The translations under genes were made by a program, and so were the position numbers. Below are positions 50,977 through 60,458 of a stretch of 64,000 bases of DNA, piece by piece (position 1 is the stretch's first letter; the number at the start of each line of letters is the position of its first letter). This stretch comes from Pseudoduganella plicata (GTDB lineage Bacteria > Pseudomonadota > Gammaproteobacteria > Burkholderiales > Burkholderiaceae_D). The stretch covers positions 3,162,001 to 3,226,000 of the forward strand of contig NZ_CP038026.1 in NCBI RefSeq assembly GCF_004421005.1. The letters are read 5' to 3'. The notes below the pieces were generated by a model. It was not told where the DNA came from. It ran no database searches and saw only the letters and a list, made by a program, of their open reading frames with translations.

Positions 50977-52254
50977 ATGAACGCACCGCGCGAATCGATC
51001 AACATCACGGGCGCCGGCATGGACACCCTGCGCACTCGGCCGCGACGGCGCTGGCGACCCTGGGCGCTTGCCGCCGGCACCTGCGCCGTGCTGGCCGCGC
51101 TGGGGTGGGGCCTGGCGCCACGGGGCCTGCGGGTGCCCGCGGAGGACGCACGCATCGCGACCGTGCAGCGCGGCGTGTTCACGGACGATGTCGTGGTGCG
51201 GGCAAACGCCGAAGCGCTCAACCAGGTCCTGCTTGACGCGGTGGAAAGCGGGCGCGTCGAAGAAGTGTACGTTCGTGATGGCGCGCAGGTGCGCACGGGC
51301 GACCTGCTGTTTCGGCTGTCGAACCCGCAGCGCCGCATGGAACTGCTGCAGCGCGAATCGGAACAGGCGCAGCAACTCTCCAATCTCGCCAACCTGCAGG
51401 TGACGTTCCAGGTCGCGCGCAATGGCCACACGGATCGCATTGCCGACCTGCGCTTCGATGTCGCCCAGGCCGAGAAGCTGTACAACCGCAATCGCGAACT
51501 GGCCGGAAAAGGCTTCATCTCTGCGGTCGCGCTGGACGAATCGGCCGACCGGCTGGCGCAGGCCCGCCACAAGCTGGAAACGGAGCAGCATGGCGGCGAC
51601 CGCGAATTCGCCGTGCGCGAGCAGGCCATGAACACGATGGTGGGCGCCACGCGCCGGCTGGAATCGGGCATGCAGCTGGCGCACGCCACGCTCGACGGCC
51701 TGGCGATGCGGGCACCGGCCGCCGGCCGCCTGAGCGACTTCACGCTGCAGGTCGGCGAAGCGGTGCGGGCCGACCAGCGCGTGGGCCGTATCGACGATGC
51801 CAGCTTCAAGCTGATGGCGCAGATCGACGAGTACTACCTCAATCGCGTGGCGCCGGGTGCGCGCGGCGTGGCGACGCTGGATGGCCAGGAGTATCCGGTG
51901 CAGGTCAGCCGGGTCTACCGCCAGGTGAAGGAGCGGCGCTTCAGCGCCGAACTGCTGTTCGCGCAACAGCCCCGGAGCCTGCAGCCCGGCATGAGCGTCG
52001 ATGTGCGCCTGACGCTGGGTGAAGCGAAACCGGCGCTGGTGCTGCCGAACGGCCCTTACCTGAACGACAGCGGCGGCGCCTGGGTCTACGCGGTGTCCGC
52101 CGACGGCGCCGATGCGACCCGCCGGCCGGTGCGCACGGGCCGGCGCAATGCGGGGCAGGTCGAAGTGCTGGACGGACTGGTGCCTGGCGAGCGCGTCATC
52201 ATCTCCGGCTACGCGCAGTATGGACAGGCGGAACGCCTGCGGCTGCAACACTGA
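50977..52254 (+). CDS. MacA/HlyD-like periplasmic adaptor protein
   Basis: 425 residues from the ATG at 50977 (SD GGGAGAGG). A single N-terminal membrane helix (about 30-47) is followed by a periplasmic part. This has a first lipoyl half (VEEVYVRDGAQVRTGDLLFRL), a long alpha-hairpin (about 110-230, with ESEQAQQLSNLANLQ), the second lipoyl half (MRAPAAGRLSDFTLQVGEAV) and beta-barrel/membrane-proximal domains. It would connect the inner-membrane ABC permease to an outer-membrane channel such as TolC. Together with the ATPase gene 25 bp downstream and the permease at 36759-39170 it completes a MacAB-like system. Confidence 0.85.
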   Translation: MNAPRESINITGAGMDTLRTRPRRRWRPWALAAGTCAVLAALGWGLAPRGLRVPAEDARIATVQRGVFTDDVVVRANAEALNQVLLDAVESGRVEEVYVRDGAQVRTGDLLFRLSNPQRRMELLQRESEQAQQLSNLANLQVTFQVARNGHTDRIADLRFDVAQAEKLYNRNRELAGKGFISAVALDESADRLAQARHKLETEQHGGDREFAVREQAMNTMVGATRRLESGMQLAHATLDGLAMRAPAAGRLSDFTLQVGEAVRADQRVGRIDDASFKLMAQIDEYYLNRVAPGARGVATLDGQEYPVQVSRVYRQVKERRFSAELLFAQQPRSLQPGMSVDVRLTLGEAKPALVLPNGPYLNDSGGAWVYAVSADGADATRRPVRTGRRNAGQVEVLDGLVPGERVIISGYAQYGQAERLRLQH

Positions 52255-52279
52255 ACGATTCATTCATCCTGGAGCGCAC

Positions 52280-53014
52280 ATGATCAAACTGTCCCGCCTG
52301 AACAAAGTCTACGCGACCGACGACGTGCTGACGACCGCGCTGAGCGACATCGACCTGACGATCGAGCAAGGCGATTTCGTCGCCGTCACCGGCCCTTCCG
52401 GCTGCGGCAAGTCCACTCTTCTGAGCCTGCTCGGTTTCCTCGACGTGCCCGATTCGGGCGAGTACTGGTTCAACGGGCGCAACGTGGCCGGCCTGCCGGA
52501 GACGCAGCTGAACACCCTGCGGCGCGGCGGCGTGGGCTTCATCTTCCAGAACTTCAACCTGATCGATGAGCTGAGCGCGTACGAAAACATCGAGCTGGCA
52601 TTGAAGTATTCGGGCAAGCCGGCGCACGAGCGGCGCGCGCGCATCGAAGCGGTGCTGGACAAGCTGGGCGTTCTGCACCGGCGCAACCACCGTCCCTCGC
52701 AGCTGTCGGGCGGACAGCAGCAGCGCGTGGCGATCGCACGCGCACTCGTGGCGGAGCCGGCACTGCTGCTGGCGGACGAGCCGACGGGTAACCTGGACTC
52801 GGCCCATGGCGCGGAAGTGATGGCGATCCTGGCGCGCATCAACGAGGAAGGGACGACCATCGTCATGGTGACGCACTCGCCGGAACATGCGGCCCGGGCG
52901 CGGCGCATCGTGCGGTTGCACGACGGCCGCGTGCAGGAGGATCAGGTGGACAGCCCGCTCCCCAGCGGCACCAGCGACGCGCTGCCCATCCGGGCCGTGG
53001 CCGCAGCAAGGTAG
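52280..53014 (+). CDS. MacB/LolD-type ABC transporter ATPase
   Basis: 244 residues from the ATG at 52280, with GGAG upstream. Walker [10 protein letters not shown] (38-46), Q-loop Gln90, signature LSGGQQQR (142-149), Walker [10 protein letters not shown] (to 170) and a switch His in MVTHS are all present, so the subunit should be active. It has no membrane domain; its likely permease is the FtsX-type protein of the opposite operon. Its last 73 bp overlap the convergent Sel1-repeat gene tail to tail. Confidence 0.92.
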   Translation: MIKLSRLNKVYATDDVLTTALSDIDLTIEQGDFVAVTGPSGCGKSTLLSLLGFLDVPDSGEYWFNGRNVAGLPETQLNTLRRGGVGFIFQNFNLIDELSAYENIELALKYSGKPAHERRARIEAVLDKLGVLHRRNHRPSQLSGGQQQRVAIARALVAEPALLLADEPTGNLDSAHGAEVMAILARINEEGTTIVMVTHSPEHAARARRIVRLHDGRVQEDQVDSPLPSGTSDALPIRAVAAAR

Positions 53015-54498
53015 CGGGCCGCAGCCGCTTCGCCGTTCTGCTGCGCCAGCGCGAACCAGTGGCGCGCCTGCGCCATGTCGGCGTCGATGCCCTGGCCTGC
53101 CAGGTACATCAGGCCCAGATTGAGCTGGGCGCGGGCATGGCCCTGCTGCGCCGCCTTGCGGTACCAGATAAACGCCTGGCCGAAATCGCGCGCCACGCCC
53201 TGGCCATTGTCGTAGCGTAGCGCCAGCGTGAATTGCGCCAGCGTATGGCCCAGTTCCGCCGCCTTGCGGTACCAGTCATTGGCCAGCGCCACGTCCGGTG
53301 CCGGGCCGTCTTCACGGTCGTGCAGCAGGCCGAGGTTGTATTGGGCCGGCGCGTAGTCCTGTTCGGCCGCGCGGCCATACCAGCCCATGGCGGCGTGCAG
53401 GTCCTGCGCCACACCGCGGCCCGTTTCAAAGCGCAGCGCCAGTTCGAACTGGGCCCGCAGGTGACCCTGTTCGGCCGCCTTGATATACCAGCCGATCGCC
53501 GCTACTTCGTCCCGCGCCACGCCGTTGCCGCTGTCGCACAGCAGCCCCAGATGATATTGCGCGGACGGGAAGCCCTGCTGCGCCGCCTTGTCGTACCAGT
53601 GCGCCGCGCTGGCAGCGTCCTGCAGCACGCCCTGGCCGTGTTCGTACCGCAGACCGACGTTGTTCTGCGCGGCGGCGTGACCTTGCTGCGCCGCGCGCAG
53701 ATACCAGTCGAGTGCCTGGCGCTCGTCGCGGGGCACGCCGTGGCCGTTGTCGAAAATGAGACCAAGATTGAATTGCGAGCTGACGTGGCCCTGTTCCGCC
53801 GCCGCGCGGTACCAGCGAATGGCCTGCATGCTGTCCTGCGCCACGCCGTCGCCCTTGTCGTAGCGCAGCGCCAGGTTGAACTGCGCCGGCGCGTAGCCCT
53901 GTTCCGCCGCGGCTTCGAGCCAGCCGATCGCCTCGCCGCTCTCGGCGCGCAGTGCCAGGTTGAACTGGGCGCGCGCATAGCCCTGCCGCGCCGCCTTGCG
54001 GTACCAGAGAATCGCTTGCGCCAGGTCCTGCGGCACGCCCTTCCCGGTGTCGTACATCATGCCCAGGTTGTTCTGCGCGCCCGCATCGCCCTGCTCGGCG
54101 GCCTTGCTGAACCAATGGCGCGCCAGCTCCGTGTCATGCGCCACGCCATGGCCCTTGGCGTACAGCCAGCCCAGGTTGTACTGCGCGGCGGCGTAGCCCT
54201 GCTCGGCCGCCAGCCGGTACCACTGCGCCGCCTCGGCGAAATCGGCGTCGACGCCCTGCCCCTTCTGATACATCACGCCCAGGTTGTACTGAGCGTGCGC
54301 CAGCCCCGCGTTGGCGGCCTGCCGGTACCACGCCAGCGCCAGCTCGTAGCTTTGCGGTGCGCCGTCGCCGTTGAAATGCATGAAGCCCAGGCTGTGCTGG
54401 GCCTGTGCCACGCCCTGCTCGGCCAGTGCCTTGAGGCGCAGATAATCAGGCGAAACGTCTGCGGGCGAGACCGCTGCCGGTGAAACGGTTCCCGTCAT
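52942..54498 (-). CDS. Sel1-repeat (SLR/TPR-like) protein
   Basis: 518 residues made of about thirteen Sel1 repeats of 36 residues (pattern AQYNLGxxYxxGxGVxxDxxxAxxWYxxAAEQG), from about residue 30 to 500. One repeat near 195-220 is shortened (AESGEAIGWLEAAAEQG), lacking the GxGV segment. There is no signal peptide, so it is probably a cytoplasmic scaffold for protein-protein contacts. The start overlaps the stop of the GGDEF-EAL gene by ATGA, which suggests it works with that signalling pair. The high repeat number yields long mirror ORFs on the other strand. Confidence 0.9.
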   Translation of the reverse strand: MTGTVSPAAVSPADVSPDYLRLKALAEQGVAQAQHSLGFMHFNGDGAPQSYELALAWYRQAANAGLAHAQYNLGVMYQKGQGVDADFAEAAQWYRLAAEQGYAAAQYNLGWLYAKGHGVAHDTELARHWFSKAAEQGDAGAQNNLGMMYDTGKGVPQDLAQAILWYRKAARQGYARAQFNLALRAESGEAIGWLEAAAEQGYAPAQFNLALRYDKGDGVAQDSMQAIRWYRAAAEQGHVSSQFNLGLIFDNGHGVPRDERQALDWYLRAAQQGHAAAQNNVGLRYEHGQGVLQDAASAAHWYDKAAQQGFPSAQYHLGLLCDSGNGVARDEVAAIGWYIKAAEQGHLRAQFELALRFETGRGVAQDLHAAMGWYGRAAEQDYAPAQYNLGLLHDREDGPAPDVALANDWYRKAAELGHTLAQFTLALRYDNGQGVARDFGQAFIWYRKAAQQGHARAQLNLGLMYLAGQGIDADMAQARHWFALAQQNGEAAAARYLAAATARMGSASLVPLGSGLST

Positions 54499-56711
54499 GC
54501 CTGGATGGCGAGCAGCGGTGACGGTTCGTCCGGCGCGCACGTCTGCCCCTGCGTCTGCAGCACGCGGATGAACGACGTCAACGCCATCGGCCGATGGTAC
54601 AGGTACCCCTGCATCGTCGTGCAGCCGTTCGCTTCCAGGTAGCGCGCCTGCACCGCCGTCTCGACGCCTTCCGCGACCAGGTGCAGGCCGAGCCCGCGGG
54701 CAATCGAGATGATCGCCAGGATCACGGGGTAATGGCCGTTCTCGTCATGGATCTCCTTGACGAAGCTCTGGTCGATCTTGATCGTGTGGATCGGGAAGCG
54801 GTGCAGGTAAGCCAGCGACGAGTAACCCGTGCCGAAATCGTCGATGGCGACGGAGACGCCCAGCTGGCACAGCTTGTTCAGCTGTTCGATCGCGTAATGG
54901 GGATTGCGGATGCAGATGTTTTCCGTGATCTCCACTTCGATCTGCGCGGGCGAGATGCCGTAGCGCGTCAGCTCGCCACGCATCTTTTCGAAGAAGTCGC
55001 CCCGGTCCAGGTACTGCGGCGACAGGTTCAGCGACAGGCGGATATTGTCGCCACCCGCCTCGTTCCACTTCCGCAGGTCGCGGCACAGCGCGCCAAGCAT
55101 CCAGTCCGAGATCGGCAGCATCAGGCCGTTCTCTTCGGCGAAGGGCAGGAACTCGCCGGCCGACAGCAGGCCGCGCTGCGGATGGTTCCAGCGCATCAGG
55201 CCTTCGGCGCCGATGATGCGGCCCGTGACATTGTCGATCTGCGGCTGGTAGTACATCTCCAGCTCGTCCTTCTCCAGCGCACGGCGCAGCGCCTGTTCCA
55301 GCGCGATCTTCTGGTGCGACACATCCAGCATCGAGTCGTGATAGAAGCTGTGGCCGTTCTTGCCCAGCGCCTTGACCTGGTACATGGCGATGTCCGCGTG
55401 GCGCAGCAGCTCGTCGATCGTCTCGCCGTCCTTCGGGTAGACGGCAATGCCGATCGACGCCGAGATATGCACGACGTGGCCATCGAGGTCGAATGGCTTT
55501 TGCAGGCATTCGAGGAATTTCTCGGCCACGCCTTTCGCGTCCGCGCGGTCGCGCAGCTCCGGCAGCACGATGGTGAATTCGTCGCCCCCCTGGCGTGCCA
55601 GCGTGTCGCCCTTGCGCAGGCATTCCTTCAGCCGCAACGCCGCCTGCTGCAGCAGCTCGTCGCCCTTGACGTGGCCCAGCGTGTCGTTGACCAGCTTGAA
55701 GCGGTCCAGGTCGACGAACATCACGGCCAGCTCCGTCTGTTTGCGCTTGGCCTGGATGACCGCGAGGCCCAGGCGGTCCTTGAACAGCATACGGTTCGGC
55801 AGGTCCGTCAGGATGTCGTGGTAGGCCTGGTAGGAGATCAGTTCCTCGGCGCGCTTGCGGTCCGTGATGTCGCGCGCCACGCCGTAGATGCCCGGCACGG
55901 CCGGCTTGCGGCCACCCTCCTCGTCCAGCGCGTGCATGCCGATCGCGTTCAGCGAGATCGCCGTCAGCGTGTTGCTGAACGTGCGCTCCGCGCTGCCGTT
56001 GCCGGTATTGCACTTCAGGCGCAGCTCCACATTGCGCGACGCACGCTCGTCCAGCCGGCGGCCCGAGAAGACATACCTGGCGCGCTCCAGGTCTTCCTCA
56101 TGCACGACGATCGAGTAGTGCCTGCCGATCAGCTCCTCGCGCGTGTAGCCCAGCAGCTGGTAGGCGCGGTCATTGATGAATGTGAAGAGGCCTTCGTGGT
56201 TCAGCGTATAGATGATGTCCGGCGAGCTGTCGACCAGGTAGCGGTACATGCGCTCGGAATTTTCCAGGCGCTGCGTGATGCACTGGTTGTCCACGGCGAG
56301 CCGGCGCTTCTGCAGCGCGTTCTCCACCGTCTTGAGCAGTTCTTCGCGGCTGTAAGGCTTGCGCAGGTAGTCGTAGGCGCCGCGCTTCAGTGCGCCAATG
56401 GCCGCCTCGATGCCGACGTCTCCGCTCATGACGATCACGTCGCAGTCGATGCCGCGTGCGTTGATATAGTCCATGATCTCGTGCCCGCTCATGTCCGGCA
56501 GGCGCAGGTCCAGCAGTACGAGGTCGAACTGCATGCGGTTCAGTTCATCCACCGCTTCCTTGCCGCAGGTGGCGGTGACGAGATGATAGTCGCGGTCGCG
56601 CAGCAGCTCGTACAGCGACGACAGCAGCCGTGGCTCGTCGTCCACCAGCAGCAGGCGTGGCAGGAAGCCGCACGCGGCGGGGGCGTCGTTACCTGGGATT
56701 TGCTCGTTCAT
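54495..56711 (-). CDS. Response regulator with PAS, GGDEF and EAL domains
   Basis: 738 residues. An N-terminal receiver domain (phosphoacceptor Asp68 in LVLLDLRLPD, Lys in LRKPYS) is followed by a PAS domain (about 155-290). Next come a GGDEF domain with the intact active site RQGGDEFTIV and an EAL domain (motif EGLMRWNHP, later EITENI and DDFGTGYSSLAYL). It may both make and degrade c-di-GMP; the EAL metal ligands look preserved. Phosphorylation probably comes from the HDOD-GAF histidine kinase encoded 7 bp upstream. Confidence 0.92.
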   Translation of the reverse strand: MNEQIPGNDAPAACGFLPRLLLVDDEPRLLSSLYELLRDRDYHLVTATCGKEAVDELNRMQFDLVLLDLRLPDMSGHEIMDYINARGIDCDVIVMSGDVGIEAAIGALKRGAYDYLRKPYSREELLKTVENALQKRRLAVDNQCITQRLENSERMYRYLVDSSPDIIYTLNHEGLFTFINDRAYQLLGYTREELIGRHYSIVVHEEDLERARYVFSGRRLDERASRNVELRLKCNTGNGSAERTFSNTLTAISLNAIGMHALDEEGGRKPAVPGIYGVARDITDRKRAEELISYQAYHDILTDLPNRMLFKDRLGLAVIQAKRKQTELAVMFVDLDRFKLVNDTLGHVKGDELLQQAALRLKECLRKGDTLARQGGDEFTIVLPELRDRADAKGVAEKFLECLQKPFDLDGHVVHISASIGIAVYPKDGETIDELLRHADIAMYQVKALGKNGHSFYHDSMLDVSHQKIALEQALRRALEKDELEMYYQPQIDNVTGRIIGAEGLMRWNHPQRGLLSAGEFLPFAEENGLMLPISDWMLGALCRDLRKWNEAGGDNIRLSLNLSPQYLDRGDFFEKMRGELTRYGISPAQIEVEITENICIRNPHYAIEQLNKLCQLGVSVAIDDFGTGYSSLAYLHRFPIHTIKIDQSFVKEIHDENGHYPVILAIISIARGLGLHLVAEGVETAVQARYLEANGCTTMQGYLYHRPMALTSFIRVLQTQGQTCAPDEPSPLLAIQA

Positions 56712-56718
56712 CTTGGCC

Positions 56719-58854
56719 TTACACAGAGTCCATCAAACGCGCGGGCATGCCGGCGGGTGCCGGTTCCTTGAGCGCAGGCAGGAGAATTTCAAAGCTGGTG
56801 CCGTTCCTGCCGCTGCGGCAGGTGATCAGCCCATCCAGTTTCTTGACGAGGCCGTGAACGATCGACAGCCCCAGTCCATGATGCTTGCCTTCCTTGCGGC
56901 TTGGCACGGCGCCGAACAGGTTCGCCAGCACTTCCGGTGCCAGGCCGGGGCCGGAGTCGGCCACCACCAGTTCCACGTACAGCCGGCGCTCGCGGTTGAC
57001 GTGGCCCCGGTTGGCGATCTCGATGCGGCCACCGTGCGGCATCGCCTCGACCGAATTCTTGACCAGGTTGACGAGGATCTGCTTGAGCATGTCCGCATCG
57101 CCTTCCACTTCGTTCGGCTCGTCCAGCATGCGCACCATTACCTGCACGGAGGCCGGGATGAAATCGGTCGCGCGGAACAGGCGCAGCACGTCGTCCACCA
57201 CGCGTGCGATGTTGGTCACGCGGCCCGTGTCCGTCGGCTGCAGGTCCGCCAGGCTGCCGATCAGCTGACCCACCCGGTCGATTTCCTCGTTCAGGATCGA
57301 CATCTCGGACACCACCGGCTCGCGCCGCGCCAGCTTCGCATCCAGCACGGACAGGTAGTTCTTGATGATCGAGAGCGGGTTGTTCACTTCGTGCACCACG
57401 CGACGCGATGCCTCGCGGTACTCGTCCGCCACGTGGGCCAGCTGGCGGCGCGCCTGACCGCGTTCGGCCAGCGCCGTCTCCAGCGCACTGGCGGCCTGGT
57501 TGCCGAACGCCTGCAGGAAGCGCTCGCGTTTGTGCAGCAGCGGCAGCTGCCACGCGGCGACGCCGCCGATCAGCACGCCGAGGCAGCGCCCGCCCGTGAC
57601 CAGCGGCAGGCAAACGATGGACTCGGTGCCGAGAATGCGGAACAGCTGCTCTTCGGCGATGCCCAGCGGCTGCACGCCGTGCGTGGCCAGCGTCACGCGC
57701 CGCTCGACGGCGGCGCCGGCCACGATGCTGCTCTTGTTCAGGGGGATTGCCAGCGCGGCAAGACGCTGCTGGTGTTCGCCGGTGGCCGTGCCGACCAGTG
57801 CCTGCCCGGTGGGATTCTCCAGCAGGATGATGGCGGTAGCGAAATCGAACAGCACGCGTGCCGAGCGCGTCATCGCCTCCAGCATGCTGCTTTCGCCCTG
57901 CTGGCGCGCGATGGCCTGGCCCATCTCGGACACCAGCATCATGTTGCGCACTTCTTCCTGCAAACGCTGCTGCACGGGATCGACGGGCAGCGCCGCCGGC
58001 GGCGGGACCACGTCGTCCGCGCCGGTCAGGTCGATGCCCAGGTAGTCGGCCGACTGGCGCACCTGGCGCGCCGCCGACTGCATGATCTTGTCCAGCGCCT
58101 CGTCGGCGATGCCGCACAGGGCCGCGGCGCCGGCGACGAGGTCAGGCTGGTCGGGGTGATGAATCAGCAGGTGCGCCAGTCGCACGATGCGGATCAGCGG
58201 ATGCGCCGACTCCAGCCGGGCGGCCGGTTCGTGGTGATACAGCACGCTGTCGGCGAGGAAGGAATCCAGGTGCCACCGTTCGATCAGCCACGCGCCTGCC
58301 TCGGTATGCGTGATCTGCAAGGTGCGCTGCTCGACGGCGCACAGGTTTTCGTCGTCACGCGCCATGAAGTTGGTGGCGTATTCGCGCGGCGCCGTTGCCA
58401 GCAGCGCCAGCCGCCCCACGTTGTGCAGCAACCCGGCCAGATACGCTTCCTCGACCTGGGCATACTCCATCAGCCGCGCCGTCTCGCGGGCCACGACGGC
58501 CGCGCCCAGCGCATGCTTCCAGAACGCGCGCAGGTCGCTGCCGCCCGAGTGCGGGAAGCTGCTGAACGTCTGGTAGACGGATTCGCTGATGACCAGCGTC
58601 TTGATCATGTCCGTCCCCAGCGCCAGCAGCGCCCCCTCCAGCCCCACGCTGCGCTGGTGGCGCTGGTAGGCCGAACTGTTGGCAACCGCCAGGATCTTGC
58701 CCGTCATGCCCGCGTCCTGCGCAATCAGCGAGGCCAGCTCGGGAATGCCGGCGTCGTCGGTCTGCAGCAGCTCGATCAGCTTGATCAGGATCTGCGGCAT
58801 GGCCGGCAGCCTGGCAATCATCAAGCGATTGCGGATGTCGTGGTCTGGTTGCAT
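56719..58854 (-). CDS. HDOD-GAF sensor histidine kinase
   Basis: 711 residues from the ATG at 58854 (MQPDHDIRNRL), where the HDOD similarity begins; an in-frame TTG at 58974 would add 40 residues with no matching domain. Domains in order: HDOD (about 10-210, LPAMPQILIKLIELLQ, GLLHNVGRLAL), a central linker, GAF (about 320-460), then a kinase core with H-box VVHEVNNPLSII. Its N-box is LVNLVKNSVEAMPHGG and its G-boxes VADSGPGLAPE and HHGLGLSIVHGL. HDOD fused to a kinase is a less common architecture and implies coupling of a metal-dependent-phosphohydrolase-like sensor to c-di-GMP output. The gap 58855-59056 is AT-rich and without other features. Confidence 0.85.
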   Translation of the reverse strand: MQPDHDIRNRLMIARLPAMPQILIKLIELLQTDDAGIPELASLIAQDAGMTGKILAVANSSAYQRHQRSVGLEGALLALGTDMIKTLVISESVYQTFSSFPHSGGSDLRAFWKHALGAAVVARETARLMEYAQVEEAYLAGLLHNVGRLALLATAPREYATNFMARDDENLCAVEQRTLQITHTEAGAWLIERWHLDSFLADSVLYHHEPAARLESAHPLIRIVRLAHLLIHHPDQPDLVAGAAALCGIADEALDKIMQSAARQVRQSADYLGIDLTGADDVVPPPAALPVDPVQQRLQEEVRNMMLVSEMGQAIARQQGESSMLEAMTRSARVLFDFATAIILLENPTGQALVGTATGEHQQRLAALAIPLNKSSIVAGAAVERRVTLATHGVQPLGIAEEQLFRILGTESIVCLPLVTGGRCLGVLIGGVAAWQLPLLHKRERFLQAFGNQAASALETALAERGQARRQLAHVADEYREASRRVVHEVNNPLSIIKNYLSVLDAKLARREPVVSEMSILNEEIDRVGQLIGSLADLQPTDTGRVTNIARVVDDVLRLFRATDFIPASVQVMVRMLDEPNEVEGDADMLKQILVNLVKNSVEAMPHGGRIEIANRGHVNRERRLYVELVVADSGPGLAPEVLANLFGAVPSRKEGKHHGLGLSIVHGLVKKLDGLITCRSGRNGTSFEILLPALKEPAPAGMPARLMDSV

Positions 58855-59056
58855 CGTTTCACTGGCGCCAGTGGACGTCTTCGGGAACAGGCGGCCCGGC
58901 CGTGTCACGGCTTGCCACCCGGTGAATGCTAGTGCGCTGCAAATAAGTGTTGCTATTTTATTTACAGAAAGCAACTAAACATTCATAGTAGCATAAATAT
59001 ACCTGCCCTTGACGAGAAGCAAATTCAGCGGGCGAAAAATGTCGCCGTGATGCCCA

Positions 59057-60271
59057 CTACTGTTGTTTGGCAGCGTCGAGGGCCATCCGCTGGCGGTAGC
59101 CACGCGCCACCAGCCAGAGCATCAGCGCCGAGGACGTGAACAGCAGTTGCCCGGCGGCCAGCCACAGCACGGAGTCCGCCAGCGCCGGTGCCACGACGCC
59201 GGCGACGATCGCGCCCATCAGCGTCGTCTCGAACGACTGGCACGAGGCGACGGTGCCGCGGATATGCGGGAACAAGTCCAGCGCCAGCAGCGTGGCGGCG
59301 GGCGCCACGACCGACATGCCGAAGGTGTAGAAGAACATCGGCACAACGCTCCACGGCACCGAAGGCGGCATGAACAAGTGATACAGCACGTTGCAGCCGG
59401 CGGGCGTGAGCAGGAAGCAGAAACCGATGCCGATCTGGCGCGAGAACGTCATCCGGCCGGCGATGCGGTTGGCAGCCAGCGCGCCCGTGAAAATCCCGGC
59501 GACCGACGGAATGAACAACCACCCGAACTGGTCGGGCCCCAGGTGCAGCTGGTTGGGCAGCATCACGGGCGCTGCCGTGATGTAGACGAACAGGCCGGCG
59601 AAGTTCAGCGCGACGATGCCCGACTTCAGGTGAAACAGCGGCGAGCCGAGAATTTCGCGGTAGTTACGGGCAAGGAAGCGCGGGTTGAACGGCTGCCGCT
59701 TCTCAACCGGCAGCGTCTCCGGCAGGCGCCGCCAGCAGACGATGAAGAGGCCAATGGCAAAGGCGAACAGCGTCAGGAAGATCGCGCGCCAGTCGGTGTA
59801 TTTGACGATGAAGCCGCCCATGATGGGGGCTACGGCCGGCGCGATGGCAAAGATCATCGTCACCAGCGACAGCAGCCGGGCCGCCTCGGCATCGTGGTAC
59901 AGGTCGCGGATGATGGCGCGGCCGACCACGACGCCGGCGCCGGCCGATATCCCCTGCAGCACGCGGAAGAACCACAGGTAATGGACGCTGTGGGCGGCCG
60001 CGCAGCCGACGGTGCCGATGGCGAACAGCACCAGCGACACGAGGATGACGTTACGGCGCCCGAACGCATCGGACAGCGCGCCGTGCCACAGCACCATCGC
60101 CGCGAAAGCCAGCATGTAGGCCGTCAGGCTTTGCTGCACTTCGATGGCGGAAGCGCCCAGGGATGCCTGGATGTTGGGGAATGCCGGCAGGTAGGCGTCG
60201 ATGCAAAAAGGCCCCAGCATCGACAGCGCCGCGAGCACGACTGCCAGGCCATTGCGCCCCAGCGGCCGCAT
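59057..60271 (-). CDS. Bcr/CflA family multidrug efflux MFS transporter
   Basis: 404 residues with twelve membrane helices. The opening DAYLPAFPNIQASLGAS and motif A GALSDAFGRRNVIL in the loop between helices 2 and 3 match the Bcr/CflA subfamily, as does RVLQGISAGAGVVVGRAIIRD. It exports drugs or metabolites such as bicyclomycin or L-cysteine by proton antiport. The start is the ATG at 60271; GGGG upstream may act as an SD. Confidence 0.88.
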   Translation of the reverse strand: MRPLGRNGLAVVLAALSMLGPFCIDAYLPAFPNIQASLGASAIEVQQSLTAYMLAFAAMVLWHGALSDAFGRRNVILVSLVLFAIGTVGCAAAHSVHYLWFFRVLQGISAGAGVVVGRAIIRDLYHDAEAARLLSLVTMIFAIAPAVAPIMGGFIVKYTDWRAIFLTLFAFAIGLFIVCWRRLPETLPVEKRQPFNPRFLARNYREILGSPLFHLKSGIVALNFAGLFVYITAAPVMLPNQLHLGPDQFGWLFIPSVAGIFTGALAANRIAGRMTFSRQIGIGFCFLLTPAGCNVLYHLFMPPSVPWSVVPMFFYTFGMSVVAPAATLLALDLFPHIRGTVASCQSFETTLMGAIVAGVVAPALADSVLWLAAGQLLFTSSALMLWLVARGYRQRMALDAAKQQ

Positions 60272-60371
60272 ATGCCCCTTGGGCGGAGCGACGGGGGGAA
60301 CGGGATCCGGGGGATGTCGGCGGCGGTGTCGGGCAGCATGCGGTCTTCTGATCGGTGAGGGTGATGCGGCT

Positions 60372-60390
60372 GGGGACAGCTAATGTCCCC
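60372..60390. terminator. GGGGACA/TGTCCCC hairpin after the methyltransferase gene
   Basis: A perfect 7-bp stem with a 5-nt loop lies between rlmL and the MFS gene, 69 bp after the rlmL stop. There is no T-run. It shares the GGGAC/GTCCC core with the other gene-end hairpins of the window. Confidence 0.4.
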
Positions 60391-60458
60391 GACTTTCTGG
60401 GTTGCCCAGTTTACCGGACTTCGGGCAACGGCGCCGGCCACTCCTGGGCCGGCGGCGA

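Noticed and set aside
52942..54498. DNA tandem repeat or CRISPR-like array
   Set aside because: The periodicity of about 108 bp comes from Sel1 protein repeats; units are diverged and coding.
54594..58932. Two long plus-strand ORFs opposite the GGDEF-EAL and HDOD kinase genes
   Set aside because: Mirror frames of recognised domains.
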